Source: Tenacibaculum finnmarkense genomovar ulcerans
GTDB taxonomy: Bacteria; Bacteroidota; Bacteroidia; Flavobacteriales; Flavobacteriaceae
Assembly: GCF_900239495.1 (NCBI RefSeq)
Contig: NZ_OENE01000003.1
Location: 1-51,243 of the forward strand
Direction: 5' to 3'
DNA: 51,243 nucleotides
The notes beneath the pieces were generated by a model. The model worked only from the letters and a program-made list of their open reading frames with translations. It did not search any database and was not told the DNA's origin. Positions 36,139 to 45,068 of this stretch are shown here, one piece after another (the first letter of the stretch is position 1; each line of letters begins with the position of its first letter). A program made the position numbers and the translations under genes.

Positions 36139-36804
36139 ATGAATGAAAATCAGATACTAGAAAACACGATTACCTTTGTAAAAAAAACCTTGCAAGGAGC
36201 AGAAGCCGGGCATGATTGGTTTCATATAGAACGTGTTTATAAAAATGCGTTGTTAATTGCTAAGGATGAAGAGGTGGATGTTTTTATAGTATCGTTGGGT
36301 GCTTTACTACACGATATTGCCGATGCTAAATTTTATAATGGCGATGAAACAATTGCTCCTAAAATGGCACGTCAATTTTTAGAAAATCAGCAATTAAATG
36401 AATCAATAATTCTTCATATAGAAAATATTATTAAACATATTTCTTTTAAAAGTAGCTTAGATAAGTTGTCATCAGCTCAAAAATTTAGCTCCCCAGAATT
36501 GGCGGTAATTCAAGATGCTGATAGGTTAGATGCAATTGGTGCTATCGGAATTGCCCGTTGTTTTAATTACGGAGGCTTTAAAAATAGAGGTTTATACGAT
36601 CCTGAAATACCCGCAAATTTAAAGATGACAAAAGCCGAATATAAAAATTCAACCGCCCCAACAATTAATCATTTTTATGAGAAATTATTGCTTTTAAAAG
36701 ATAAAATGAATACTAAAACAGCTAAAAAAATTGCCCTTGCTAGGCATGAATATATGCAGGGTTTTTTAACCCAGTTTGATGCTGAAATTAATGGTGTATT
36801 GTAA
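36139..36804 (+). CDS. HD-domain metal-dependent phosphohydrolase
   Basis: A 221-residue soluble protein of the HD superfamily. The metal-binding residues appear as H in HDWFHIERV near 22-28, HD in LLHDIADAKF near 55, and D in QDADRLDAIGAIG near 132. Proteins of this small YedJ-like type hydrolyse phosphate esters or nucleotides, but the substrate is not known. It follows asd after a terminator and is probably expressed alone. Confidence 0.9.
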   Translation: MNENQILENTITFVKKTLQGAEAGHDWFHIERVYKNALLIAKDEEVDVFIVSLGALLHDIADAKFYNGDETIAPKMARQFLENQQLNESIILHIENIIKHISFKSSLDKLSSAQKFSSPELAVIQDADRLDAIGAIGIARCFNYGGFKNRGLYDPEIPANLKMTKAEYKNSTAPTINHFYEKLLLLKDKMNTKTAKKIALARHEYMQGFLTQFDAEINGVL

Positions 36805-36828
36805 TTTTTATAGCTTATTAAAATATAA

Positions 36829-36858
36829 AAAAGCAGCTAGTTTTCTAGCTGCTTCTTA
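36829..36858. terminator. Bidirectional terminator after the HD gene
   Basis: AAGCAGCTAG and CTAGCTGCTT form a perfect 10-bp stem with a TTTT loop between convergent genes. The T tract is interrupted on the plus side (TCTTAAAA). Confidence 0.75.
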
Positions 36859-36862
36859 AAAA

Positions 36863-36877
36863 TTAAACAGGCTCTTA
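36863..36877. repeat. Solo MITE-type end at the enoyl-CoA hydratase stop
   Basis: TTAAACAGGCTC followed by TTA is identical to the right end expected for the MITE-like family, with the TTA being the stop codon complement of the downstream gene. No left end is seen within 100 bases, so this is a remnant or a chance match. Confidence 0.4.
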
Positions 36878-37657
36878 TTCTCCTGGAAAATTAGGTTTTC
36901 TTTTTTCTAAAAACGCCGTTGTTCCTTCTTTAAAATCAGCTGTAGCAAAAGAATCGCCAAATTCGGCAATTTCAGTTTCATAACCGTTAATTCCGTCTTT
37001 AAAATTATCGTTAACAGCTCTAATTGCAGCGCTAATTGCTACCGATGAATTACGCATTATTTTACCTGCTAATTTTTCTGCTAAAGGCAGTAATTCCTCT
37101 TGAGGAACTACATAATTTACCAAGCCCCAATTTTTTGCTTGTTCAGCAGAAATCATAGCTGCGGTCATAATTAATTCCATTGCTTTTCCTTTACCAACTA
37201 ATTGAGGCAAGCGTTGTGTGCCTCCGTAGCCAGGAATTACCCCTAAAGAAACTTCTGGTAAGCCCATTTTAGCAGTATCTGAAGCTATTCTAAAATGACA
37301 TGCCATTGCCAATTCTAATCCGCCACCCAAGGCAAAACCATTAATAACTGCAATTACAGGGGTTGATAAATTTTCGACTAAATCAAATAACGATTCCTGC
37401 CCAAATTTAGCTAACCTTTCACCTTCTTCTGTAGTAAAATTTGCAAATTCAGAAATATCGGCACCCGCTACAAAGGCTTTTTCTCCGCTTCCAGTAATAA
37501 TGATTGTTTTTACGCTAGTATCATCTTCTAAATTTTCAAAAACAGTACTTAATTCGTTAATGGTAGCGCTGTTTAGGGCGTTTAACTTTTTAGGTCTGTT
37601 AATGATAATTGTTGCTAATCCGTTAGTGGTTTTTACTAAAATATTTTCAAAATCCAT
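36875..37657 (-). CDS. Enoyl-CoA hydratase/isomerase family protein
   Basis: A 260-residue crotonase-fold enzyme, most likely adding water to 2-enoyl-CoA in fatty acid breakdown. The oxyanion-hole segments are VAGADISEF near 62-70 and NGFALGGGLELAMACH near 104-119, with the two catalytic Glu positions kept (GLELAM and PEVSLGVIPGYGGTQRL). The typical C-terminal FLEKRKPNF is present. It is the last gene of a run with the histidine kinase (21-base gap) and holB. The chain-length preference cannot be told. Confidence 0.92.
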   Translation of the reverse strand: MDFENILVKTTNGLATIIINRPKKLNALNSATINELSTVFENLEDDTSVKTIIITGSGEKAFVAGADISEFANFTTEEGERLAKFGQESLFDLVENLSTPVIAVINGFALGGGLELAMACHFRIASDTAKMGLPEVSLGVIPGYGGTQRLPQLVGKGKAMELIMTAAMISAEQAKNWGLVNYVVPQEELLPLAEKLAGKIMRNSSVAISAAIRAVNDNFKDGINGYETEIAEFGDSFATADFKEGTTAFLEKRKPNFPGE

Positions 37658-37678
37658 AAAATTTATTAAATTTAGGTG

Positions 37679-39139
37679 TTAAGTTTTAGGTAAAATTACA
37701 GTGAAAACAGTTCCAATTCCTTCTGTTGATGTGAAGTAAATAGAACCATCATAGGCTTCAATTATATTTTTTATCATGGCTAAACCTAAGCCCATTCCAC
37801 TTGTTTTTGTGGTAAATTTAGGTTCAAAAATTAACTCTTTATTTTTAGTTGTAATACCTTTTCCGTTATCAGAAACGGTAATTTTTACGTTATTTCCTTC
37901 GGAAGTTACTTTTACTTCAATTCTCGGATTTTTTTCATCTTCTTTAATTGCTTGTGTAGCGTTTTTAACTAAGTTTGTTAAAACTCTAATTAATTGTGTT
38001 TTATCTAAATATGCAAATAATTCAGGTTCTTTGGGAACAAAATAAATGTAATCTTCGGTAAAAATATCTAACGAATGTTTTACAACATCTACGACATCGA
38101 GTTTTTCACGACGCTGTGTGGGCATTTTTGCAAAATCAGAAAATGCAGAAGCAATAGCGCTCATTACATCAATTTGTTGAATAAGTGTTTCGCTATATTC
38201 AGCTAGTTTATCTTTAATTTTTGGATCTTCAGGATTAAATCTTCTTTCAAAACTTTGTACCGATAAGCGCATCGGTGTTAGCGGATTTTTAATTTCATGC
38301 GCCACCTGTTTTGCCATTTCTCGCCAGGCTTGTTCTCGTTCGCTTTTGGCTAGTTTTACGGCGCTTTCTTCTAGCTGATCAATCATATTATTATACGAAT
38401 CAACTAATGAATTTATCTCTGAACTTGCCGAATTTAAAGTGATTTTTTCGTTTCGTTGATTTAAACGAGTTTCTTTAATTTTTTCAGAAATCGTTTGAAT
38501 AGAGCGTGTAATATAGCTCGATAAAAAATACGCCAATGCAATAGCAATGACAAACATCAGTAAATAGACAAGCAATAAACGCGATATAAATTCTCGTAAT
38601 TCCTGCTTTTGTTCTTCGTTATCTTGGGCTATTTGAAGCTCTAAAAGTCCAATTCGTTTAAAGCGGGTATCGTTTATATAGGTATATGATGATTGATAGG
38701 TAATTCCTTTGTTATTTCGGCTTTTTAAAATTTTATGATTGGAATTATTAGCTAGTTCAGTAACAATTTCTGTGGTTAAATTGGGTGCTTTTTTTTGATC
38801 AAAATTATAGGGAATTGACGATTTTAAAAGCCGCCCATTCATGTCGTACATTGACACAGTTAATTTATGAACATAGGCGATATCGTAAATTCGGTCTTGA
38901 AATATTTTGGCTAAATTATCGGTGGTAATCGGGTAGGTTGTTTTGCGTTTTAACTCAATTTCTATATCGTGTTTTGTAGCACTTTCTTTTCGGTTAAAAC
39001 GCTGAATATTATAGTCTTCGGTTTGTTCGCCATATTGAATTATGGTTACTGTAACAATTAAAACCGATGCCAATAATACCAATAATATCATGGAAAGGAA
39101 AATTCTAATTCGTAAAGATATGTTATGGATGTTTAGCAA
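37679..39139 (-). CDS. NtrY-like membrane sensor histidine kinase
   Basis: A 486-residue kinase with a first membrane helix at about 11-30, an extracytoplasmic segment to about 180, a second helix near 187-208, a HAMP domain, a HisKA domain with the phospho-acceptor in QVAHEIKNPLTPMR near 277, and an HATPase domain (NLVKNATQAI, SDNGKGI, GMGLGLAMIK). No response regulator lies beside it. The start is a TTG at 39139 (LLNIHNISLRIRIF), because the first ATG would cut into the membrane helix. It lies 35 bases after holB and 21 before the hydratase gene. Confidence 0.88.
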   Translation of the reverse strand: MLNIHNISLRIRIFLSMILLVLLASVLIVTVTIIQYGEQTEDYNIQRFNRKESATKHDIEIELKRKTTYPITTDNLAKIFQDRIYDIAYVHKLTVSMYDMNGRLLKSSIPYNFDQKKAPNLTTEIVTELANNSNHKILKSRNNKGITYQSSYTYINDTRFKRIGLLELQIAQDNEEQKQELREFISRLLLVYLLMFVIAIALAYFLSSYITRSIQTISEKIKETRLNQRNEKITLNSASSEINSLVDSYNNMIDQLEESAVKLAKSEREQAWREMAKQVAHEIKNPLTPMRLSVQSFERRFNPEDPKIKDKLAEYSETLIQQIDVMSAIASAFSDFAKMPTQRREKLDVVDVVKHSLDIFTEDYIYFVPKEPELFAYLDKTQLIRVLTNLVKNATQAIKEDEKNPRIEVKVTSEGNNVKITVSDNGKGITTKNKELIFEPKFTTKTSGMGLGLAMIKNIIEAYDGSIYFTSTEGIGTVFTVILPKT

Positions 39140-39174
39140 GTTGTATGGTTTTATTTGTTGGTGTAATTTTACAC

Positions 39175-40320
39175 TTAAATTTTTTCTTCTTTTGTATGTA
39201 AAAGACGTGTTAATTTAATGGATAAATCTAACAAAATAATTTTAGGATTTCCGTTTCTTTCAATATGATATTGCGCATCATTTAGTTCTTTATCAATAAT
39301 TAAAATATTTCCGCTATGTATAAAAGGAGCAAATTTTTCTAATTTAAAATTAGGCGTTTTTGTTTCTAAAAAGACCAAATCATTTGCGCCATAATTTAAT
39401 AATAATGCCTGTCTAAAAAATTGCAAGCAATATTGTAAAAACTGTTTTTGTGTTTCTCGTCCTGCTTTTGCAATGGTTTCCGACCAGCCTATTAAATCTT
39501 GAATAACAGCCGCATTTCCTTTGGCTTTAAAAGCGGCACGAATCCAAGTAATAAACCATTGTTCAAAAATTAAATCGTTCGAATTATTGTTTAAAATATG
39601 CAGTGCTTTGTTGTAGTTTCCTTCAGATTGATGCGCTATTTTAATAGCTTCATTTTCTGATATCTGTTTGTTTTTAACCAAGGCGTTGGCAATATCAGCT
39701 TCGCTTAAAGCAGGGAAATTTAATGCCTGACAGCGCGATTTTATGGTATTTATAATCTGCTCTTCATCTTCAGTAATCAGTATAAAAACCGTTTTTTCGG
39801 GCGGTTCTTCAATAAGTTTTAATAATTTGTTTGCCGAAGCGATGTTCATTTTTTCTGCCATCCAAATTATCATCACTTTAAAACCACCTTCGTATGATTT
39901 TAATTGCAGTTTTTTAACAATATCAAAAGCTTCATCAACCCCAATTTGTCCTTGTTTATTTTCAACCCCAATTTGTTGCAACCAATTAAAGAGACTTCCG
40001 TAGGGTTGTTTTTCAATAAAAGAACGCCAATCGGCTAAAAATAAATTACTAACAGGGTGTTTTTTTACCGCATCGTTGGTGGTTACAGGAAAGGCAAAAT
40101 GCAAATCGGGATGTTGTAATTTATTGCATTTTAAATTGCAAGCATCCGCATTATTTGACGAATTACACAGCAAATACTGGGCGTAGGCAATTGCCATAGG
40201 CAGCGTTCCTGAACCCTCTTTACCAACAAAAAGTTGTGCGTGAGGTATTCGGTTGTTATCCGCAGATTGCTGTAAATGTTTTTTAATATGTTCTTGCCCT
40301 ATAATTTTATCGAAAGTCAT
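39175..40320 (-). CDS. holB: DNA polymerase III delta' subunit
   Basis: A 381-residue clamp-loader subunit. It begins MTFDKIIGQEHIKKHLQ and has the AAA+ start FVGKEGSG (a degenerate Walker A, as usual for delta'), a zinc-finger-like Cys group near 55-70 (C...CNLKCNKLQHPDLHF), and LLKLIEEPPEKTVFIL with the SRC motif (IKSRCQALNF). An upstream in-frame start 15 codons earlier is rejected since the promoter box TATATTTG lies in between. The mRNA may start at or near the ATG. Confidence 0.9.
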   Translation of the reverse strand: MTFDKIIGQEHIKKHLQQSADNNRIPHAQLFVGKEGSGTLPMAIAYAQYLLCNSSNNADACNLKCNKLQHPDLHFAFPVTTNDAVKKHPVSNLFLADWRSFIEKQPYGSLFNWLQQIGVENKQGQIGVDEAFDIVKKLQLKSYEGGFKVMIIWMAEKMNIASANKLLKLIEEPPEKTVFILITEDEEQIINTIKSRCQALNFPALSEADIANALVKNKQISENEAIKIAHQSEGNYNKALHILNNNSNDLIFEQWFITWIRAAFKAKGNAAVIQDLIGWSETIAKAGRETQKQFLQYCLQFFRQALLLNYGANDLVFLETKTPNFKLEKFAPFIHSGNILIIDKELNDAQYHIERNGNPKIILLDLSIKLTRLLHTKEEKI

Positions 40321-40324
40321 GCAA

Positions 40325-40353
40325 CAAATATAAGATTTCAAATAATAGCACAA
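40325..40353 (-). promoter_or_regulatory. Promoter of holB, adjacent to the start codon
   Basis: On the minus strand TTG (40353-40351), 18 bases, then TATATTTG (40332-40325). Only four bases (TTGC) then precede the ATG at 40320, so the transcript start should fall at or next to the ATG. Confidence 0.65.
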
Positions 40354-40401
40354 TACACCAAGCAATCAATAAAAAGAAATAGCAAGATTGTTACAGGCTT
40401 A

Positions 40402-40434
40402 TTGTTTAGAATCGTTCTATTTTAGTATATTTGC
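40402..40434 (+). promoter_or_regulatory. Promoter of feoA-feoB
   Basis: TTG (40402-40404), 21 bases, then TATATTTGC (40426-40434). This is a consensus promoter. It overlaps an upstream in-frame TTG codon at 40431, which therefore cannot be the translation start of feoA. Confidence 0.8.
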
Positions 40435-40457
40435 TAGTCAATATTATACGTATTATT

Positions 40458-40682
40458 TTGAGTTCAATTGCAAGTTTACAAATTGGTGAGAGTGGAATTA
40501 TATCCGAAGAATCATTAGATGTTATTCCTTTAAAATTATTAGAAATGGGCTGTTTGCCTGGAACAGAAGTCGAATTGTTGCAAATTGCACCCTTAAAAGA
40601 TCCGATATATATCTGCGTAAACGGAAGCCATTTAGCAATTCGAAAAGAGATGGCGAGCCAAATTTTAATTACCAAAATTTAA
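40458..40682 (+). CDS. feoA: Ferrous iron transport protein FeoA
   Basis: A 74-residue SH3-like protein that assists FeoB. It has the family pattern SLQIGESGIISEE, IPLKLLEMGCLPGTEVELLQ and HLAIRKEMASQILI. There is no ATG. The TTG at 40458 is chosen because the strong promoter box ends at 40434, after the other in-frame TTG at 40431. It is 12 bases before feoB. No Fur box was looked for beyond eye inspection and none was recognised. Confidence 0.9.
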   Translation: MSSIASLQIGESGIISEESLDVIPLKLLEMGCLPGTEVELLQIAPLKDPIYICVNGSHLAIRKEMASQILITKI

Positions 40683-40694
40683 CGGATATAATCA

Positions 40695-42797
40695 ATGAGT
40701 AAACGTATAAAAGTAGCATTAATAGGAAACCCAAACACAGGAAAAACTTCTTTATTTAATCAATTAACAGGCTTAACTCAAAAAGTAGGAAATTATCCTG
40801 GGGTTACAGTTGATAAAAAATCAGGAACTTGCCAGTTATCAGAAAATAGCACAGCAATTATTACCGATTTACCAGGAACTTACAGTATTAATCCAACTTC
40901 GATGGATGAAAGTATTGTTTTAAAAAGTTTGCTAACGGTAAAAAATGAAAAACCAGACGTAATTGTAATTGTTGCCGATGTTGAAAATTTAAAGCGAAAC
41001 TTATTGCTTTTTTCTCAAATTCAAGATTTAGAAATTCCGATCATTTTAGCCTTAAATATGGCGGATCAAATGAAAACTAAAGGGATTTCTATTGATATTG
41101 AAAATTTAGAAAAAGAATTACATACCAAAGTGGTTTTAATATCTGCTAGAAAAAATCAAGGAATTGATGTTTTAAAACAAGCAATAGAAAACTTTAAAAA
41201 TTTAGAAGTATATTCTAATTTTAAGGAAATCACCACTAAAATTGATGCTGATTATTTTGAAGAATTAGCTCAAAAAAGTACTAAGTTTTCAGTCTATGAA
41301 TTATGGATGATGCTTACAAAACAGCATACCTCTTTACTTTACTCAACCGAAAAAAAAGCCTTAGAATTGTTTAGCCATGATGTATCTAAACAAAAAAAAT
41401 ACCAGCACAAAGAAACCATTTATCGCTATCAGAAAATAAATGATACTTTAAAGAAAACCTATCAAATTGATGCTTCAAAAGCAACAGATATTCGTTCAAA
41501 ATTAGATGCTATTTTTACCCATAAAATATTCGGATATTTCATTTTCTTCGGATTATTATTATTGATATTTCAATCGGTTTTTGAGTGGGCATCTGCTCCG
41601 ATGGATTTTATTGACGGTTTATTTGCGAGTATTTCAGACTTAGCCAAATCGAATTTACCAGTAGGAATGTTTACCGATTTGTTATCCGAAGGAATTATCC
41701 CAGGAATAGGCGGAGTGCTTATTTTTATTCCGCAAATAGTTATTTTATTTTTTTTCATCGCCATTTTAGAAGAAACAGGCTATATGAGTCGGGTGGTTTT
41801 TTTAATGGATAAAATTATGCGTCGTTTTGGAATGAGTGGTAAAAGTGTTTTTCCGTTAATTTCGGGAACAGCCTGTGCGATTCCTGCAATTATGGCAACC
41901 CGAACAATTACTAGCTGGAAAGAGCGTTTAATAACCATTTTAGTAACACCATTTACTACCTGTGCGGCGCGTTTGCCGGTATATGCTATTTTAATTGCAC
42001 TGATAATTCCTGATACTAAATTGTTTGGTTTTATAGGTTTACAGGGTTTAACTTTGTTAGGATTGTATGCGCTTGGTTTTGGTTCTGCAATTATTGGTGC
42101 GTATATTTTACATAAAACATTAAAGATAAAAAACACCTCATTTTTTGTAATGGAAATGCCTAATTATAAAATTCCATCGGTAAAAAATGTGTTTTTTGAT
42201 GTGTTGGAAAAAACCAAAGCCTTTGTTTTTGATGCAGGGAAAATTATTTTAGCGATTTCAATTGTATTGTGGTTTTTAGCATCTAACGGAGCTTCAAATT
42301 TTAAAAATGCCGAAAAAAATGTTACAGAAAATACAGTAAATAAGCAGTTATCAAAAAAAGAGTTATCGCAAAAAATAGCTTCCGTAAAATTAGAAAATTC
42401 CTACATCGGAATGGCAGGAAAAGCAATCGAACCAATTGTAAAACCACTTGGTTATGATTGGAAAATAGGTATTGGTTTAATTGCTTCTTTTGCCGCAAGA
42501 GAGGTTTTTATCGGAACCTTGGCAACTATTTATAGCGTTGAAAATAACGATGATAATATTGCTACGATTAAAGCAAAAATGGCCTCTGAAATAAACGAAG
42601 AAACAGGAGAAAAACGTTTCAATTTTGCTACAGGAATATCATTATTATTGTTTTATGCCTTCGCAATGCAATGTATGGGAACTTTAGCAATTGTTAAAAG
42701 AGAAACTAAAAGTTGGAAATGGCCAATGCTACAACTTTTTGGAATGGGATCTTTGGCATATTTATCGGCTTTTTTAGCCTATCAAATACTGCGATAA
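40695..42797 (+). CDS. feoB: Ferrous iron transporter FeoB
   Basis: A 700-residue inner-membrane Fe(II) transporter. The N-terminal G domain has G1 GNPNTGKTS near 11-19, G3 DLPGTYS and G4 NMAD, followed by a helical guanine-dissociation-type region. The membrane part holds the two Gate segments (GYMSRVVFLMDKIMRRFGMSGKSVFPLISG near 357-387 and the later IGLIASFAAREVF). It overlaps the start of the small Cys-rich gene by one base (TAATG), showing coupling. Length is typical for Bacteroidota. Confidence 0.97.
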   Translation: MSKRIKVALIGNPNTGKTSLFNQLTGLTQKVGNYPGVTVDKKSGTCQLSENSTAIITDLPGTYSINPTSMDESIVLKSLLTVKNEKPDVIVIVADVENLKRNLLLFSQIQDLEIPIILALNMADQMKTKGISIDIENLEKELHTKVVLISARKNQGIDVLKQAIENFKNLEVYSNFKEITTKIDADYFEELAQKSTKFSVYELWMMLTKQHTSLLYSTEKKALELFSHDVSKQKKYQHKETIYRYQKINDTLKKTYQIDASKATDIRSKLDAIFTHKIFGYFIFFGLLLLIFQSVFEWASAPMDFIDGLFASISDLAKSNLPVGMFTDLLSEGIIPGIGGVLIFIPQIVILFFFIAILEETGYMSRVVFLMDKIMRRFGMSGKSVFPLISGTACAIPAIMATRTITSWKERLITILVTPFTTCAARLPVYAILIALIIPDTKLFGFIGLQGLTLLGLYALGFGSAIIGAYILHKTLKIKNTSFFVMEMPNYKIPSVKNVFFDVLEKTKAFVFDAGKIILAISIVLWFLASNGASNFKNAEKNVTENTVNKQLSKKELSQKIASVKLENSYIGMAGKAIEPIVKPLGYDWKIGIGLIASFAAREVFIGTLATIYSVENNDDNIATIKAKMASEINEETGEKRFNFATGISLLLFYAFAMQCMGTLAIVKRETKSWKWPMLQLFGMGSLAYLSAFLAYQILR

Positions 42798-42916
42798 TGC
42801 AAGAAATTATAACGTATATAGCTGTTGGTTTTGCGGTATTATTTTTAGTAAAGAAATTTTTTATTAAAGATAAACAGCAAGAAGGCTGCGCTACGAATTG
42901 CGATTGCTCTTCATAG
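42797..42916 (+). CDS. Small FeoB-associated Cys-rich membrane protein
   Basis: A 39-residue protein with one membrane helix (about 5-20, YIAVGFAVLFLVKKFF) and a short tail with the cysteines CATNCDC. Short proteins of this kind, named FeoB-associated Cys-rich membrane proteins, often follow feoB and may play the part of FeoC. The ATG shares a base with the feoB stop. A longer reading frame through the end of feoB is rejected as overlap. Confidence 0.85.
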   Translation: MQEIITYIAVGFAVLFLVKKFFIKDKQQEGCATNCDCSS

Positions 42917-42932
42917 AAAAGAGTGTCTAATT

Positions 42933-42964
42933 TTGTTTTGAAATAAACAATTAATGTATTTTTG
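42933..42964 (+). promoter_or_regulatory. Promoter of the small barrel protein gene
   Basis: TTG (42933-42935), 21 bases, then TATTTTTG (42957-42964), fitting TAnnTTTG. The leader to the ATG at 43017 would be about 48 bases. Confidence 0.6.
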
Positions 42965-43016
42965 TGGTATTATAATTGATTATTTAGTTAAAATACAATT
43001 CATTTAAAATTAAAAC

Positions 43017-43526
43017 ATGAAAAAAACACTTTTAATAGCGGTACTTTTTATCGGTTCATTTGCACAGGCACAACAAGAAGTTAAGGTAGATCTTTTAGAT
43101 GCTTTGGCGCTTAAAACAGTAGAAGTTTCTTATGAATATTACACAACTGAACGATCATCAGTAGGGCTTTCAACATTGATTAATTTTGAAAAAAAATCCA
43201 AAGATTTTAGATATAATGAAAACTGGATGATTACGCCTTATTTCCGTCATTATTTTACAGATAATAGCAATTGGAATTATTTTGGAGAGGTTTTTATGGG
43301 AATTAACGGTGGCGAAAAAGACAAAAAAGTTGAAACAGCGGGAGTTGTTGAAAACATAGAAGAAAAATATACCGATGGTGCTTTAGGTTTGGCAATTGGA
43401 TCTAAATATGTGTCATCAGGTGGTTTTATACTTGATGTTTATGCAGGTTTAGGAAGAAATATGTTTACCTCAAAATCGCCAGTTGTTGTGCCTAGAGTTG
43501 GTATCAATTTAGGATATAGGTTTTAG
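43017..43526 (+). CDS. Small outer-membrane beta-barrel-like protein
   Basis: A 169-residue secreted protein with a signal peptide (about 1-18, LLIAVLFIGSFAQAQQ). The rest has alternating strands with aromatic residues (VEVSYEYYTTERSSVGLSTLI, WMITPYFRHYFTD, NWNYFGEVFMGING) and ends in a C-terminal aromatic residue (GINLGYRF), as in small outer-membrane barrels of the DUF3575/OmpW-like kind. Its function is unknown. It follows the feo genes but has its own promoter. Confidence 0.8.
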   Translation: MKKTLLIAVLFIGSFAQAQQEVKVDLLDALALKTVEVSYEYYTTERSSVGLSTLINFEKKSKDFRYNENWMITPYFRHYFTDNSNWNYFGEVFMGINGGEKDKKVETAGVVENIEEKYTDGALGLAIGSKYVSSGGFILDVYAGLGRNMFTSKSPVVVPRVGINLGYRF

Positions 43527-43572
43527 AAATTTTATCTTTTTTGATAAAAAATCAACAATATAAAGTTAAATA

Positions 43573-43614
43573 AAAACCCCGATATATCTTTTGAAATATG
43601 TATATCGGGGTTTT
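43573..43614. terminator. Bidirectional terminator between the barrel gene and brnQ
   Basis: AAAACCCCGATATA and TATATCGGGGTTTT form a perfect 14-bp stem with a loop of 14 bases, between convergent genes. Confidence 0.9.
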
Positions 43615-43640
43615 CTATTTCTAGTGGTAAAAGCCTTGTT

Positions 43641-44921
43641 TTAAGCGCTTTTTTGTTTTTTCATCTGAAAAATATTTGCTACAATAAAACTGATAATCGC
43701 AGGTAAAACCCATCCTAAATTATGGGTTGCTAGCGGAATAAAACTTTTGATAGGCGCTAAAAGTTCTTTATCAATAATAAAATCTAAAACATCAGGAATA
43801 CTAAAAAATAAGGTAACAAAAACCACTGCTTTAAAAACAATTTCTGAAGCATATTTATCAGCCAATAAGTTTAAAATAATTAAAACAATAGTGGTCGGAT
43901 AAACAAGCATCAAGGCAGGTAAGGCAATATTTATAATATATTTTACGTCAAACTGCCCAACTAAAATACCTACAACACAAGCAAAAATAGCAGTTGCCAT
44001 ATAGGCTTTATCCGAATTTTTGCAAATCCCTTTTATATAATCTGCTGTTCCTGTAATAAGCCCAACCGCTGTTGTAAAACATGCCAAGGCAACCAAAACA
44101 CCTAAAAATAAGGTTCCAATATTTCCTAAAGTTTGCGAACTCAAAGTACTTAAAACTTCTGAACGAGTGGCATCATCGGCAAAAACAGTGTTAAATAATG
44201 CGCCGTTATAAATAAGCCCTGCGTAAATAACTAAAAGCCCTAAACCTGCTATAAAACCTGCTTTGGTAATTAAATCTTTTTTAACCTCGAAAGAGGTATT
44301 TTTATTAAAATTCATCGAAACAACCAGCACGCCACCAACAACCACGGCACCAATAGCGTCAAAAGTTTGATAACCTTCAAGCAAACCGCTTACAAAAGGC
44401 GCATCGAATATTGAGGGGTTCATAGCGCTTGGCGTGGTAAATATTCCGACAACAATAATGGCTAATAATATAAATATAATTAAAGGAGTTAAAAACTTTC
44501 CTAATAAATCTAACACTTTATTTCTGTTCATTACAAAAATAAAAACCAAGCTGAAATATAGTAAACTTGTTATTAAAGAACTGCTTTCAAAATAAGGAGC
44601 AATTGCCATTTCGTGAGTAACCGAAGCGGTTCTTGGTGATGGTAAAGCCACGGCAATAGCATAGACAATTAGGCAGTAAGCGCTACTAAAAATAGGCGAT
44701 ACTTTTTTACCAAAATCGTACATGGTTCCTTGTAGTTTTGCGTGGGCTAAAATTCCTAAAATAGGAATAAAAACGGCGGTAATAAAAAAACCAAGAGTTA
44801 CCAAACTCCATAAATCAGCGGCATTTTTTCCTAAATAAGGAGGTAATATTAAATTTCCTGCGCCAAAAAACATAGAAAATAAAGCGAAACCTGTAACGTA
44901 TATATCTTTCGTTTTGTTCAT
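43641..44921 (-). CDS. brnQ: Branched-chain amino acid transporter BrnQ
   Basis: A 426-residue inner-membrane carrier with about twelve helices. The start TGFALFSMFFGAGNLILPPYLG is diagnostic for the LIVCS family, which imports Leu, Ile and Val with Na+ or H+. Later conserved parts include YQTFDAIGAVVVGGVLV. It ends at a shared terminator and is divergent from the hydrolase gene. It is a single gene. Confidence 0.94.
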   Translation of the reverse strand: MNKTKDIYVTGFALFSMFFGAGNLILPPYLGKNAADLWSLVTLGFFITAVFIPILGILAHAKLQGTMYDFGKKVSPIFSSAYCLIVYAIAVALPSPRTASVTHEMAIAPYFESSSLITSLLYFSLVFIFVMNRNKVLDLLGKFLTPLIIFILLAIIVVGIFTTPSAMNPSIFDAPFVSGLLEGYQTFDAIGAVVVGGVLVVSMNFNKNTSFEVKKDLITKAGFIAGLGLLVIYAGLIYNGALFNTVFADDATRSEVLSTLSSQTLGNIGTLFLGVLVALACFTTAVGLITGTADYIKGICKNSDKAYMATAIFACVVGILVGQFDVKYIINIALPALMLVYPTTIVLIILNLLADKYASEIVFKAVVFVTLFFSIPDVLDFIIDKELLAPIKSFIPLATHNLGWVLPAIISFIVANIFQMKKQKSA

Positions 44922-45068
44922 TTTTAAGTACTTTTATAAATATAAATAAGGGTGAAATTAAACCTAAAATCAATTAAAAATTAAAGGGGTTCAAAAGTAT
45001 TAAAACTCTTCAAAAAACAATGCTTTTTTTTATATAAAACACCCTAAAATAGTAGTATTTTAAAATTT

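Noticed and set aside
36863..36877. A complete fourth MITE-like copy at the enoyl-CoA hydratase stop
   Set aside because: Only one end is present; the adjacent sequence is an ordinary terminator hairpin and no matching left end was found.
40321..40365. A longer holB starting 15 codons upstream
   Set aside because: The promoter box TATATTTG falls within that extension and the family start (MTFDKIIGQEHI) is at 40320.
42713..42796. A 67-residue version of the Cys-rich protein overlapping the feoB end
   Set aside because: The extra part is a shifted reading of the feoB end; the ATG at 42797 gives the typical short form.
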